NCBI GenBank assembly: GCA_016508695.1
Contig: VNKQ01000020.1
Location: forward strand, 186,001 to 250,000
Direction of reading: 5' to 3'
DNA: 64,000 nucleotides
DNA from: Hyphodiscus hymeniophilus
Lineage: Eukaryota; Ascomycota; Leotiomycetes; Helotiales; Hyphodiscaceae
Under the pieces are notes generated by a model. It made no database searches, was not told the origin of the DNA, and saw only the letters and a list, made by a program, of their open reading frames with translations. Of the stretch, positions 12,002 to 23,608 are shown in pieces (the stretch's first letter is position 1; each line of letters starts with the position of its first letter). The position numbers and the translations under genes were made by a program.

Positions 12002-12823
12002 GGTGGGTGTTGTGTCAATGGTAAGGGCAAGAGGGGCGAAGAGCAATAGGTACGAGTAAGGTACCTCGGCTCCACATCTTGGCTAATAAGGCTTAAACAA
12101 AGGGACGAGCCGTTAGATATAATAACATGGGATTGAAGGTAGAAGCACAATCATCCAGTTTCGTCACTTTACACCCTTTTATCTTGCCTCGAATCAATAT
12201 CCTCCCAGCAATTGGAGGGGCCGATTTTGGCACAGGCCAAAACTCCGAAATACGGCTATATTTACTTTTGTATTTTGACCAAAACAAGCTTAATATGGCT
12301 CGACGAAGGACTTGAAAATCGCGTGCAAGCCTATATACACCCCCTCCCTCACTGACAAACTTTTAGAAACTCCCGTACGTTGTGGGGGTTGTATTTGCAA
12401 AGGTATATTTTGGTCCCTAGGCATGGTAAGAGAAACTACTGTACTCTCGCACGGTGCTCTGAACTGTCCATCAACGCCTATCAAAAGCCGCCCCCACAAA
12501 CAGCCTTGCATGCCATCTCCAGCTGAAAAGCCTTGCCTTGGCTCTCACGTCAACACCGCCTCGCCGCCGTAGACCCCTTTCATCTTCTCGTCCTCTAAAT
12601 ATCATGCTATTTACTCACCTTTCGACTCTTCCATGATCCTGTTCCTTCGTTGTGTTTGCAGGTAAGCAATGCCCTTCTCATTCCCGCACCCCAGTGGTTG
12701 GTCGGGATAAGCAGTGGATCGATCTGGTTTGCAGATCCAGGAGCAAGGCAGCATTGCCGGGTCGAAATGCGCTGGCAGCTGACGCATAATTCGTAGCCTG
12801 TCCGATCTGTGACCTTTGGAATC
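12002..12823. other. Divergent promoter region between cupin and PLC genes
   Basis: About 820 bp separating the minus-strand cupin gene from the plus-strand phospholipase C gene. It must hold both promoters. A sequence GAGTAAGGTACCTCGG near 12057 resembles the KpnI-site palindrome seen twice elsewhere in the window. No coding content seen. Confidence 0.5.
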
Positions 12824-15517
12824 ATGCCTCTGCTCACCCCTCAAGGGAAGCCCTTCTCTTTGCACACGCTAGTGGGAATATCGACGATGATGTCTCCCAC
12901 CCACGGCACGCATCTGCGCCCTGTGATACAAGCTGGGGGAGGAGATGCACAATCCAAAGTTCCAGCACATCATCTCTATCTGTCCCACGCTATCCAAGAC
13001 CATCTGCAACGTGTATTCGACGACTTGCGGGGCCATGACCATCTGCTTTCCAAAGAACGGCTGAAAGCATGGCTGGAGACAGTACAGGGTCAAGATGTTG
13101 GGGATCTCGATAGGGATGCATACAAGTTTGAGCACTTTATGGAGGTGGTCTATTTCAACCATGCGTTTGAAGTGACCAAGGCTGTCCAGCCTGAGGAAAA
13201 AGACTTATCAAAGCCCCTCAGCAATTACTTCATCAGCAGCAGTCATAATACCTACCTATCTGGGAATCAGCTGTCGTCGAAGAGTTCTACGGAAGCTTAC
13301 AAGAACGTATGTGGTTCTTTTTTAAAGTCGTCTCATTTTCGCTTACTGCTAATGAAAATAAAGGTCCTCATTCGCGGATGTCGTTGTATTGAGATCGATG
13401 TACATAATGGCGAAATGCCTGCTGGTCCCTCCGAAACCAAACCCTCCGATTTAGTTTCGGCATCTACTTCCCCGAAACCTATATCATCTCCCAAGCCCGA
13501 GCATAGACGGCATCTATCCGGGAGCACACTAGCTGAAGCATTTGAGAAGGCCGAAGCAACATTTCACAGCACCAAGAAGAAGGTCATTGAGAAGACAGGA
13601 CTGGGTGTGAATCTCCTGTCAATTGACGATCATAGCAACTCAAGCGATAATCTATCAATCGGGAATTCGATCGAAAGACCGGCATCGCAAAGGTCAATGC
13701 GTGTTGGAGAGCCACTGGTTCTCCATGGCTGGACACTCACAGCCCCAGTCGGCTTCAGAGCAGTCTGCAAAACTATCCGAGAGACTGCGTTCTTGACGAG
13801 CAAGTTTCCAATTATCGTGAGCCTGGAAGTACACGCAGACTTGGAACAACAAGAAGCTATGGTCAATATTATGAAGGAGGAATGGGAGGGGCTGCTAGTT
13901 GAGCAAGCGCACGAGGCGTGCGATCCCGAAGAGCGGCTTCCCAGGCTGGACGAAATGCTGAACAAGATCCTCATCAAGGTCAAGAAGGCAGATCAGACGC
14001 AGCTTGAAGCTGTACCGGCAAACAGCTCCCTTGCACCAGTTGCTACCAGGAATGATGGAGATTCCGCTGCATCGTCAGACGATGAGAGGTCAATTGCGAA
14101 GAAGAAGCCGAAGAAGGGAATCTGTCAGAATTTGAGTGACCTGGGAATTTATACTCACAGCGAGCATTTCCAAAGTTTCGGAGCCCCATCCGCCTCGAAA
14201 CCGTCCCACATCTACTCCATTGAGGAGCGAACAATTATGGAGCTCCACGAGAAGATGAAATCAGACATGTTCACTCACAATCGCGACTTCTTCATGCGCG
14301 CCTATCCGGCTGGTTTCCGGATCGATTCCTCAAATCTGGACCCATCAGTGTTCTGGCGGAAGGGTGTTCAGATGGTTGCTTTGAACTGGCAGAATCTCGA
14401 CGAAGGAGTCATGCTCAACGAAGGCATGTTCGCGGGTGAGCACGGCTGGGTGTTGAAACCGCCGGGCTATCGCAGCGATGCTACTGAGCCAATACAATAT
14501 AAGACACTTGACTTGAAGATCACCGTATTTGCGGGCCAGCACATCCCTTTACTGCCAAATCAAACAGAGAAGGGGTTTCATCCGTACGTTCGCTGCGAAC
14601 TGCATGTCGAGAAGCAGGAGGAGCGCACTGGGGAGCCGATCGAAGGAGGTGGATGGGCAAAGGGAGGAGAACACAAGCGGAAGACTCCCTGGGGGAAAGG
14701 CGATCACCCCGATTTTGGACGCGATGGCTCCCTGATGGAGTTCTCTGGGATCGGGAAGGTGGTTGAGGAGCTAAGTTTTGTTAGGTGAGTTTGTTTATTC
14801 TTCTCGTCTCTGCCCTCGTTCGTTGAGATCTCTGTTGTGTCACTCGAGCTGCAAGCGGAACGTGCCTTGCCCGAGAGCATTTCTGCCATTTCATCGTTAC
14901 ACTGGCGCCACGGGACCTTGCGCCCACACCGCCATGAATCCCATCAGCCTGGGTCATCGAGTCCACGGTCGGTGTCCCGTGAGATTGCCTCCCTTCACTC
15001 GCTCGATTCTCGTGCTATCGCGAAAACAGGACGACGCCGCCTCCCGTCGTGCAGATGGGTTCTTGCTGCAATTATCATATCACCTGTTCCTTCCTCATCT
15101 GACCTTTGCTTCGTGTCACGAGACGGCTTCCTGCTCCAGGTGCCGATCAGACTTGTCTAACCCAGTGGCGTATCGCTCACCACTATTCTCTCTATATCAC
15201 TCCTTATATACCTATGCTTACCAATCTGCACGCTCCGCAGGTTCAAAATCGAAGACGCGAAGTACGTCAAAGATCCACTGGCAGCGTGGGCATGCATCCG
15301 TCTCGATCGCTTGCAGCAGGGTTACCGCTTCATACGGCTGCTTGATTCCAAGGGTCTTGCCAGTGAGGGGATGTTGTTGGTTAAGATTGAGAAGACTCTG
15401 AGATGTTTGGGTGAAGGGACACCCCATCCTAATATGCCTGCTGTGATGCCAAACATCAACCCTACCATATCTGCACCAGCATTGGTGAGCAGTGCAGGCG
15501 AGCCGAAGTCTGGCTGA
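12824..15517 (+). CDS. Phosphoinositide-specific phospholipase C
   Basis: Three exons, 12824-13306, 13364-14784 and 15241-15517, give 726 residues. The first intron (57 nt) is a multiple of three without stops, but splicing restores AYKN-VLIRGCRCIEID, the expected PLC-X sequence. Order of parts: an EF-hand-like helical region (about residues 50-130), PLC-X with the catalytic His in SSSHNTYL (His141) and the E-x-D of CIEID, a second conserved His in SLEVHA, then PLC-Y (from about ICQNLSDLGIY to GWVLKPPGYR) and a C2 domain. X is interrupted by about 85 disordered Ser/Pro-rich residues between CIEIDVHNGE and EPLVLHGWT. The 456-nt second intron is far longer than others nearby; after it come FKIEDAKY and AAWACIRLDRL, the end of C2. 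The enzyme cleaves PIP2 to IP3 and diacylglycerol. The start could be later, since upstream exons and downstream Mets exist. Confidence 0.92.
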
Positions 15518-18364
15518 TCGTGATCGGCCAGCAACGCAGGGTAGCTGGGGGAAATGGCGGTGATAGACAGACCATCTTGTCCTCAGGTGCGAATTTGAAG
15601 GACAGAGTGATGTACGTGCTTGTAAAGCCTTGATGTATGAAAGAAGGGATACCCATTTGACTGTTTGGATAACGCTGGAGTTTGGATTGGATAGAGGGGG
15701 AGCCAAGAAACAGCTAGGCCCTTGGGACTGAGCATTTGTAACGCACATAGAGTGTATTTGAACCAACTCGACCCAGTCTGACTTCTGTACCCTGGTCGAG
15801 CTTTTGCGAAGTTAACCCTTCGTCTGTGAGGTGGGGGCCCGGGACTCGAGCTTGGACTGCGTGTGGAACGACATCCGAGGTTGATCCGTGAATAAACTGG
15901 GTAAATTGTTCTGGCGCGGTTCCTACGATCGTCCACCAACCAGCCCCGGGTTCGGGCTCAAAAACGACCTTATCGAACAGGTTGATTAGTGAACAAATGA
16001 CGTCGGGTCACGACTCGCGCTCGCCGATATCACATCCTGAGAATCGAACTCTCGAATGATATGAGCGATAGGGCTTTGAGCGGTCAGGCTCAAGTCGGCG
16101 ATATTGCGTCGCAAACTCGCAGCTCTTCGCCTGGAATGTCGAAAAATCACGACTCACCGTCGCACTCACCGTCGGAATATCACGACTCGCGACTTCCCGC
16201 CAGCTCGAACGGTTGAGCGTTGGGAGAGGATCTACAGCGCTTTTGCCTACTTGAAGATAATGTATCCCAGATTAAAATTCTCCCTCAGATCGTGGGACGT
16301 GGGGTGGAGATGCTGCCGTCTTGATCTGCGCCTTGCTTCGATGAAGGGAGGTTTTTGTGAATTTGGGCCATGCACCTATAGTACAAGGATCGTGGGAGAG
16401 AAGGAAAGGCGGAACAAGCAAGATTGGAGGGTTGAGTATCCTAGCTCGCTCGATTGAAGAAGTGGGTGGTCTCAGCGACCGTAAATACCAAATACCAGCT
16501 GCAAACCTGCGCAAGGGACGAGGAGTCTTAGGTAGCGTTTGCTTGAATCCATACTATTACCCATCCCCTTCGGCTCAGACGGTTGAGACGGATTTTGTAT
16601 TGACGGATTTTGTATTGAGTGATCCGTTCTGCATGTCGAGTCCCCCGTCTCCTGTATTGTCATTCTTGTGTTTCTCTCGATATGACAGACAAAAGAGGGG
16701 TGGGATCGCAGACGCTAGTGTAGCGGTTGTACAGGAGTGAACATTGTGATCGGAAAGAGACCGCGAGTCCTCCAGTGCGCATGCGCGCGGTATTACCTGC
16801 GTACAGCTGCAGCGATGTCGGCCTGTTGTGCGAGTCACTTGACGTGTAGAAGAGGAATACTGTAATGAGAATGATGATGTTGGGCTTAATGGGAGGATCA
16901 TGGGAGGCAGATGCAGATGGGATGAGGTGCATATGCAGATACGATGCAGGAAGATTTCGTGTGACCTTGGCGATTGTTGAAATGCCGCGATGTGACCGTG
17001 ATGGTCGTGCGGAACAAAGTTCATAACTTCATGTACGTAGAGAAAGGCGCTTGCAGCGCCTGCTGTCACATTAACCGGAGAAATCCGAGTGGACATGAGA
17101 TAAGATATGACAAGTCACAAGTGCGGGTCGACTAGCGTTCCCAAAAGCTCAAGCGAAGCCATGAGTTATTGAGAAGTTAGAACTGAGCACACAATTGGCC
17201 AAGAGCATTTGGCACTACTCATTCCGTGCCAGACAAAGGGCAATTCCACTTTTGCTTCTGGCGGTTTTGCTTATGTGGATGTTTATCGGCCACAAGAAGA
17301 TCCTCTACACAGGCCATAAGCCCCGCAGAGGCTTTTCAAGAGTGGGTCTCACTTGATCTCCACAAGACATTCATGGATAATGGACCCCAGCCTGACAAAT
17401 AAGAAAAACTCCATGGTCTTACAACCAAAACACGACTACTCAAGAAACCTTGACGGCAAGGATTTGGCATAATGTAGTAAGCCATAGCGTCTCCAGTAAC
17501 CCGGTTGAAGATTGAGGTTGTACAAGGAATGCCTGCGATCCGATGCCATGAAAGACTTCTTGGTTATTATTCTAGTCGCAGCTCTGCCATTGGTCCCTTT
17601 GTTCGTCGAGGTAAAGGTCTTTGCCGGACTCATTGGCGGAGGTAAAGTGTCTAGCCAGATCGCAGTGCTTTCAATAGATGCCAAGTCTTTTGCGTAAGGG
17701 CAACAGAGTCAGACTGGCTGGCTACCGTGTCTTCTACTCGATCACCGCCTATTCTTAAGCGGCTTGAGATCGAACTCCTTGGTTCTCCAGATCCAATCTG
17801 AAAGGCTAAAGCTCCCACTGGGTCCTTAGGATGTATGTCTATAGCTTTTCTAGACCCCTCATCCTAGTAGCTTCCGTCCGCCTTCTCTAGGCCTGGCCAA
17901 CAGTCATTAATAAATGGCCTTTTCGAATGTTTTTTCGAGGACGCAACAAGTTTTTCAATGAACATGGACTTTGACCGACGATTCGGTGCGTAAGTCTCCC
18001 ATTGACTCGAACCAATAAGCCAGTTCTCTGTGATGTGCATTTCGGCTATTTGCATTCGGCAGCCGCACCTATCCAGGAAACCATCGTGAAATCCGCACTT
18101 GCTTGCAGCTTGCAGGTATTCTGTTTCCAGCCACCACGGCCGCGTGCTTCAGTTTGCTAGAAGGAACAACGATCTACGTCTTCCGTGGCACCGGGAAACC
18201 TCCTGATTGTAGGATAACAGAGCTCGTGTGGCGCCTTGCGTGCACACCGCAGCTCCATTGCATCCTTGAACCAATAGTTTTGTGCAGAATTCCGTAGCTC
18301 CATAAGCAGTTGGTTTTCGTGGTATTTGTCCCGTCTCGGAAGAATATCGTGGGTTGCATGTTGA

Positions 18365-18392
18365 ATCTTGCATCTTGCATCTTGCATCTTGC
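18365..18392. repeat. Heptamer tandem repeat (ATCTTGC)4
   Basis: Four perfect head-to-tail copies of ATCTTGC, with degenerate flanking half-copies (GTTGAATC before, ATCGTGT after). It lies about 45 bp upstream of the TATA box of the small gene at 18578. Confidence 0.85.
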
Positions 18393-18436
18393 ATCGTGTA
18401 GGCCCTGCCCTCTCCAGAACAACTCGCCAGAAAGAA

Positions 18437-18443
18437 TATAAAG
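18437..18443 (+). promoter_or_regulatory. Candidate TATA box for the 67-codon gene
   Basis: TATAAAG in the context AAAGAATATAAAGGCTC, about 135 bp before the ATG at 18578. The intervening sequence is C/A-rich and ends in TTTCACAAC before the ATG, a typical fungal 5' leader. Confidence 0.5.
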
Positions 18444-18577
18444 GCTCGGACGAAGTACCAGACAGTGATCATTTCTCCATCAACTTTCAGGACAGAACGA
18501 CCACACTCTTCCAAAAATAATCAGAGCACTCGTCACTCCTCAAAACCTTGAGCGTTCCAATCTTCACGTTTCACAAC

Positions 18578-18827
18578 ATGGCAGCACAATCCAAGATCTG
18601 TGGCTCTCAATGCCAAGGCACGATTGGAAATGTCATCCATCCCACTCCAAGTACTGACTTGAGTCCAATGGTGAAGACAACTCCCGTGAGTTCCCTTCCC
18701 TCGGAGACGATGTCGAAGCTGACGAAAGCAGATGTCCGGAGTTAGATGCCCAACTTGCGCTGCCAACGGCCAAGAGGTTTGGGTCATCCCTGGGAGGTCT
18801 TGTGCGTACTGCGGAACAGGCTGCTAG
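18578..18827 (+). CDS. Small two-exon cysteine protein with zinc-ribbon-like pattern
   Basis: Exons 18578-18685 and 18732-18827 join across a 46-nt intron (GTGAGT donor, GCTGAC branch site, GCAG acceptor) to give a 67-residue protein. Exon 1 carries CGSQC (Cys8, Cys12). Exon 2 carries CPTC (Cys42, Cys45) and CAYCGTGC (Cys60, Cys63, Cys67). Two CxxC pairs about 15 residues apart are the spacing of a zinc ribbon, but I do not recognise a named family. There is no signal peptide, so it is probably intracellular. The unspliced frame would instead end after 55 residues with no cysteines after Cys12. The support is the coherent splice signals, phase, cysteine pattern and a TATA box; there is no homology evidence I can check. 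Transcription of the opposite strand is possible but less well supported. Confidence 0.6.
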
Positions 18828-20825
18828 GTTTTCAGGTACGCAAAAAGATATGCTCAGGGCGAGAAATGAGAATTGACCCAGACCCCCAGGCCCATCCATG
18901 CTTGCGAGTCGACCACCCGAAGTGCTGCTGTTGCATACACGAGAGAATGCGAGATGGGTGAAGTAATGTGCTTGCTTCGAGTCGCGTCGTTTCCCCCAAA
19001 AAGGCAACAGGGGGTGCAGTGGTCATCTGCACTTTGTTCAACTTTGTTCCAATACGGCGTTGGATATCATGGCGACAAATGGAAATTCGGGTCTCTTATT
19101 CCATATTAGACAGTATTCATATAGGTTTCGGAAACAAAAGTTATCATATTTCTTACTCTGAACCATGCCCAATTGCTGTCAAAGATCATCAATACATCGG
19201 CAGAAAGCTGTGTGGCAAGTTTTGTGGCAAGTTTCGTGTAGGCGGACGTTGTTGACAATTGTTTGTTGTATGAAGTAACACCCGCAGCGAAGGATCGGAT
19301 TTGGTTTCAGCCAGCGGCTTGTTACTCAACACCGATTTCTGGATTCTGGGATATCCAGCATATCTCAATTCGAGTGTAGCGAGATTGGTCTGGGGACTTG
19401 CGAAAAGAACAAAAGCCATCGAGATGCGATGGCACAGACCAGTCTCTTATGCGATTTTTGGGTAGAGCAGGGCTATTTGAGCCAAGCTGCACGTCGTTAC
19501 TTTGGGATATGCCCTCTCACAAATTGATCCGGTGAGACGACGTAGCCATGTCATCGGGCTCACATAGGCCAGAGGGGCGCCGACTTTGGCCCGCCAGAGG
19601 TCTTGAAGTTTCGGTGTGGTCGCACAGAGAAGTGCTGATAGGAGCAAGCAACGACCAACTTTGGGACCGTAGCTGTAAGACTCTGGACCGATCCGTAACG
19701 GTCTTATTGGATTCTGAAACTGACACAGGTCGCCCGGTGCAGAGGAGCAGAGGATGGAAGCAGTCCACGGGAAGACTGCCTTGAGTTGTACAAGATTTGG
19801 TGGTCCTCAAGACCCCTCCGCATGCCAGAGATTATGTTCTCGACGTCGTGGATTGTCCCATAATAGGATATGAGTATGTTCCGACTGGAGGGACATTGTT
19901 CCACAGTGCTCGAATCAGGGGACTGACTGACTCCACGGGACGGGATTCGGGCCTTGCTGCCGGCTCCATTCAGGGGCCTCTCGCCTCTTCCTCGGGCTCA
20001 TGATTCCCCGACAGCCAGCGACAGCCAGCAACAGCTGCAACCAAAGAAATATTCACAAGCGCGGCGCATGGTAGCCGCTCTCATCTTGAGCGCTGGGGAG
20101 AGTTCGGTTTGATATGAGTATGTAGAGTTAAGGGGAATCGAGGGAGTCGCCGGGTTTAAGACTTTGAGCTTGCTCCAGATTGACGGGAAATGCCGGAGTC
20201 ATCTCACGAATCTGACCCTTCAGCACGGATTTTGCATCTTTTTACCGAATTGAATGTAAGCGCGAAGATACGTACTAGACTTACTCTTGTACTCGTTATA
20301 TCATAAAGAAGCCAGAACTTTCAATGGGTTGAAGAGTGTTAAATGGCGGTTTAATAAAGTAGTATCGAAAATATTGGTGGAACATGGGATTCCTCTCGGG
20401 CGCTTGTACCTTGTACCTTTCCTCATCGGGCTAGTCAGTCACGTGAGTGTGATAGGAGAAGATCTTGACGCTGTAAACTTAAGGTATGTTCTGCTGACAT
20501 AGCTCTAGCGCAACCTTCAGTCAAGGCGACGCAGCAGCACATGCCTTGGAAGTAAATCAGCTAACTTCTTTGCCAAGACGGAAGAATGTGGACAAAGAAA
20601 CATGAATTTGCACAAAGATGCACATCCAAAGACAAGTCGAGCATGCGGAGGAATGGCAGCACAAAGAACAAAGAAATCGGCTAAATTTGGAAGTCAATAG
20701 TGAAATTGGAACAGTTACGGCAGAGAATCATACCTAGTCGTTCTCAACTCTCGAGGTATTCCTCGAAAACCATTCAAGTTACTACTCCATACGAACCTCA
20801 ATTAATACATCTATCTACTCTCAGA
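18828..20825. other. Intergenic region
   Basis: About 2 kb without supported genes. Small direct repeats occur (AGCCAGCGAC/AGCCAGCAAC near 20012; TTTGTGGCAAG twice near 19217). Short open frames overlap each other on both strands with no domain-like sequence. Confidence 0.45.
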
Positions 20826-21503
20826 ATGTCTCAATCTACACGATCTTCCCATACACAAAGGCCTACCCACAGAGGCATGAAACGCTACAGTGGCGAAGGG
20901 TCTAGCTCTGCAAGCCGAGGATGGACAGTCACCAGCAATGAAGAAGCAGAACTTCGTCCTAATGAAGCGTATCCCCGATCCTCACGCTGCGAACCAGAGT
21001 CACCTTCTCAGTCCCAACACAGGCGCTTACCCAGGGAAATTCGTCCCAACAAGCATCATGAAAGGGAGTCAGTTCCTCCAGTGGAGATTCACTCCCCACC
21101 GCCCGGGTTCGGCAACCCATCCGAGGCGCCGCCGTTCAGTGAATGGCTTCAATCAGCGCCCGCTGGTCCTCGTCTGAGCCCTCTCGACGCTGCTCACGTG
21201 ATGGAAAGCTTAACCTTCGAGGAGCTTCTACACGACAAGTGTAAGTCTGCATACGAGACGTCGGTTGCTGTTCAAAGCGGCGCCAAGAGCCAAAGTCGCA
21301 CAGCCCGAAGTGAGTCTATCTATTCCGCCATTGCGCCTCCTTCTCTCCCCCGAGAAGCCAACTGGTATTTCCCTCCTCATGCTCCATCCACTAGTTCTAG
21401 AACTTCGAGATGGGTAGATGATTTGAGGGAATCCGAGGCCGGCGATCCGAGTGGCTCTTTTGCTAGAAGCCGAAGAGGTAACAGTGAACACTCCAGCTGC
21501 TAA
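20826..21503 (+). CDS. Hypothetical Ser/Arg/Pro-rich protein
   Basis: Open frame of 226 residues from the ATG at 20826 (MSQSTRSSHTQR); an upstream in-frame GTG would extend it but looks like leader. Composition is low-complexity and polar: Ser/Arg/Gln-rich at the N-terminus, a Pro/Glu segment (PPVEIHSPPPGFG), then a short region with more order (SPLDAAHVMESLTFEELL), and a Ser/Arg-rich tail ending in HSSC. No domain or signal peptide recognised. It could be a rapidly evolving nuclear or cytoplasmic protein, or a chance frame; the length and the helical stretch favour a gene slightly. Confidence 0.45.
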   Translation: MSQSTRSSHTQRPTHRGMKRYSGEGSSSASRGWTVTSNEEAELRPNEAYPRSSRCEPESPSQSQHRRLPREIRPNKHHERESVPPVEIHSPPPGFGNPSEAPPFSEWLQSAPAGPRLSPLDAAHVMESLTFEELLHDKCKSAYETSVAVQSGAKSQSRTARSESIYSAIAPPSLPREANWYFPPHAPSTSSRTSRWVDDLRESEAGDPSGSFARSRRGNSEHSSC

Positions 21504-22313
21504 ACTGAGTGCTACTTTCTGCGATTGTCGATTTGCATAATCCCTAGAAAGAAACGATGCTCCTTCAAATCATCACATGTAAACTGACTCCCGCGTCTTG
21601 GCCCGCGCCCAGGGGAGGTAGAGCTCATTGCTTGACCACTCCGTAATCTAAATATAATCAAATCTTTCGGAACTCCTTCTACGGCGACAAGCCAACATCC
21701 CAGTTCAATATGGACTCGTGATAGAGTTTATGACTGACTACCTGAACGTACCATTCTTATGTGATTACGATCTCTTCTTTCTTCCCCTTCGTCAACAGTC
21801 GATTCTAGTATCAATCCAGTGACGGAAGAAATCCCCTTTCACACTAAGAGCTTTATTAATCACGAAATGCATCATACAAGATTCGTGCTCCCAGTCTTTC
21901 TTCCATGCTTCCCCAGATTGGATGATACCTACCTTATGAGTCAGTCCAGAAGTCTCTCACACCAGGTTTTCGCCTTACTTCAATCGCATAGACAAGTGTC
22001 TCCGGCAGCTGATCGATTGTTAATGATTCCATCCGACGCGGCTTGATTCTCGGCAGTATGTGTAGAGACTGGGTCCATGCCCCAACGATGGGCAAATGTC
22101 ACATCACATGATATTATTTCACGTGCCTACGGCGTGATATACACTTATCATTATTGTCCGATGTATCATTTGTTTCCTATGTCGCTAAGTGCCACGTAAG
22201 TAGCATTGAAAAAGACTTGGCGTGGAAATATTGTGTTGATTGAAGTTCGTCTGTGCTGAAATTTTGAGATTTTGAGAATATATATAAACACGCACCTACT
22301 CGCTCTTGGCTCT
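21504..22313. other. Intergenic region
   Basis: Convergent gap between the plus-strand hypothetical gene and the minus-strand UstYa-like gene. Nothing beyond short, unsupported frames seen; it must include both 3' ends. Confidence 0.45.
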
Positions 22314-23018
22314 TCATAATGGTGGAGGTGGATGCTTGCCAGCACGGCTGAATTCTGGGCCCATCTTCCCATGACTTCTGCCAGTGCCAACCTTCTCACA
22401 GACTGGATATTGGACATTCACCAAAATCATATTGTCATTGTTCGCTATTCCCTCCAACAACAACATTTCCTGACAGTGCAAGGTATGAGGGTACGAACGC
22501 ACATGCGCGTCTATCCAACCCCGTTCATATCCATACTGCGCCTGCCTCCACACAAACGTGCAATGTACCATATGGTATTCCCATGTTACCCACAGATCCC
22601 GTTCACCCAGGAGCGCCACTTCTGTCGGCACAGTGATATTCCCATGCATTTCGGTATAAAAGGTCCAGTCCTTCCACGTCGAGAACTCTGAGACGAGAGC
22701 TTCGATGAAGCATTCAGAGGTCTGCCAGGAAAAGGATATCATGTCGAAAAGACAACCTCGTTCGCGGGCGGAAGCAGCAGAATCTCCGCATGATGAGAAC
22801 TTGGGCTTGTGGTAAATCGGGATATCAAAGGCGGCTATCGCCAGATAGAGTGTCAACAAGGCCCAGGCGAGCAAAGCGCTGATACAACCGATGCGCTTAT
22901 AATTCTGCAAACGAGTATTCCGAGGCTTTTCGTTTACATGAAGCTCGGTTCCTTGGGGAACCGCTGCGTAATGCTGCTCATCTGCTGCAAAAAGCATAGC
23001 TTTTGCGAAAGTAGACAT
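22314..23018 (-). CDS. UstYa-like protein (DUF3328), cluster member 1
   Basis: Single-exon minus-strand ORF of 234 residues. A cytoplasmic N-terminus is followed by one transmembrane helix (about residues 43-64, IGCISALLAWALL...), then a lumenal domain. A CGDS...ARERGC segment precedes FDMISFSWQTSEC, which matches the CG-x-ARxxGC-FD opening of this subgroup. Two HxxHC motifs follow: HMVHC at residues 149-153 and HTLHC at 178-182; these are the defining metal-binding-like motifs of the UstYa family. UstYa/UstYb proteins act in the secretory pathway on dikaritin precursors, forming ether or carbon bonds on the core peptide. This gene and the next minus-strand gene belong to the same subgroup, distinct from the multi-exon copy at 26985. 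It sits about 3 kb from the repeat precursor. The exact oxidative step is unknown. Confidence 0.87.
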   Translation of the reverse strand: MSTFAKAMLFAADEQHYAAVPQGTELHVNEKPRNTRLQNYKRIGCISALLAWALLTLYLAIAAFDIPIYHKPKFSSCGDSAASARERGCLFDMISFSWQTSECFIEALVSEFSTWKDWTFYTEMHGNITVPTEVALLGERDLWVTWEYHMVHCTFVWRQAQYGYERGWIDAHVRSYPHTLHCQEMLLLEGIANNDNMILVNVQYPVCEKVGTGRSHGKMGPEFSRAGKHPPPPL

Positions 23019-23608
23019 TAGAGTATGTCGGATGTTTCATAGGTTTTAGTATGGAGCACACAATAAGACCATCATATCGAGTTAGCTGCGATTGTGTGTA
23101 ACTATATCGAGGTTTCGGAGCCACAGATAAAGAAAAACTCGGTTTAGCTATCTAAGGTACCTTAGGTAGGTGGCTAATAAACCAAAGTGCTAGATGCATG
23201 TGATTTGCATTACACTAGATGATTGACTCTGTCCCGTAAGCCGGACATGCCCGGCGGACATGCACGATATCGTAACTTTTGCTCCACCGCCCGGTTAAAC
23301 CTTCACCGGCTTTTATCTGTGTATACCATATACGGAGCGTACATCCACTTTTCTTTCTTATCCCCCACTCGTCTCTCCTCTATTCAAAGTCGGTTTATCA
23401 GGTACACTCCTTATCTTCAAGCGTATACTATAGTGAAGGGTGCTTAACTTAGTCTGATAGGACATAGCACCGTTCAAGATCGGCATTCGAATCGTATTAT
23501 CTGTGCTTCTAAGCAACAACTACTTACATATCACCAATGGACCATGGTTGAGTGTCATTCATCTAAGTTGGAATCATACGAGGGTCTAATTTACAATTTC
23601 CAAGCTTA
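23019..23608. other. Intergenic region between two UstYa-like genes
   Basis: Promoter of the gene at 23018-22314 and the 3' end of the gene at 24277-23609. It contains a perfect 12-bp palindrome within TAAGGTACCTTAGGTA at 23153-23168, about 135 bp upstream of the first gene's ATG. Confidence 0.5.
23153..23168. promoter_or_regulatory. KpnI-centred palindrome TAAGGTACCTTAGGTA (copy 1)
   Basis: The TAAGGTACCTTA core is a perfect palindrome and the full 16-mer recurs identically at 33873-33888. Position upstream of a UstYa-like gene suggests a binding site, but the palindrome could also be a general intergenic element. Confidence 0.4.

Larger units (their letters stand above)
15518..18577. other. 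Long intergenic region
   Basis: Three kilobases with no frame that I can support. It contains three copies of CACGACTC (16009, 16148, 16181) in a locally GC-rich patch, a doubled 15-mer GATTTTGTATTGA(C/G)-type sequence near 16591-16620, and a heptamer array at 18365-18392. One sequence near 16030-16070 resembles a T-arm but lacks the rest of a tRNA. The last 150 bp hold the promoter of the small gene at 18578. Confidence 0.5.

Noticed and set aside
16021..16090. tRNA-like T-arm on the minus strand (GAGAGTTCGATTCTC)
   Set aside because: No matching acceptor or D arm could be paired; stems are too short.
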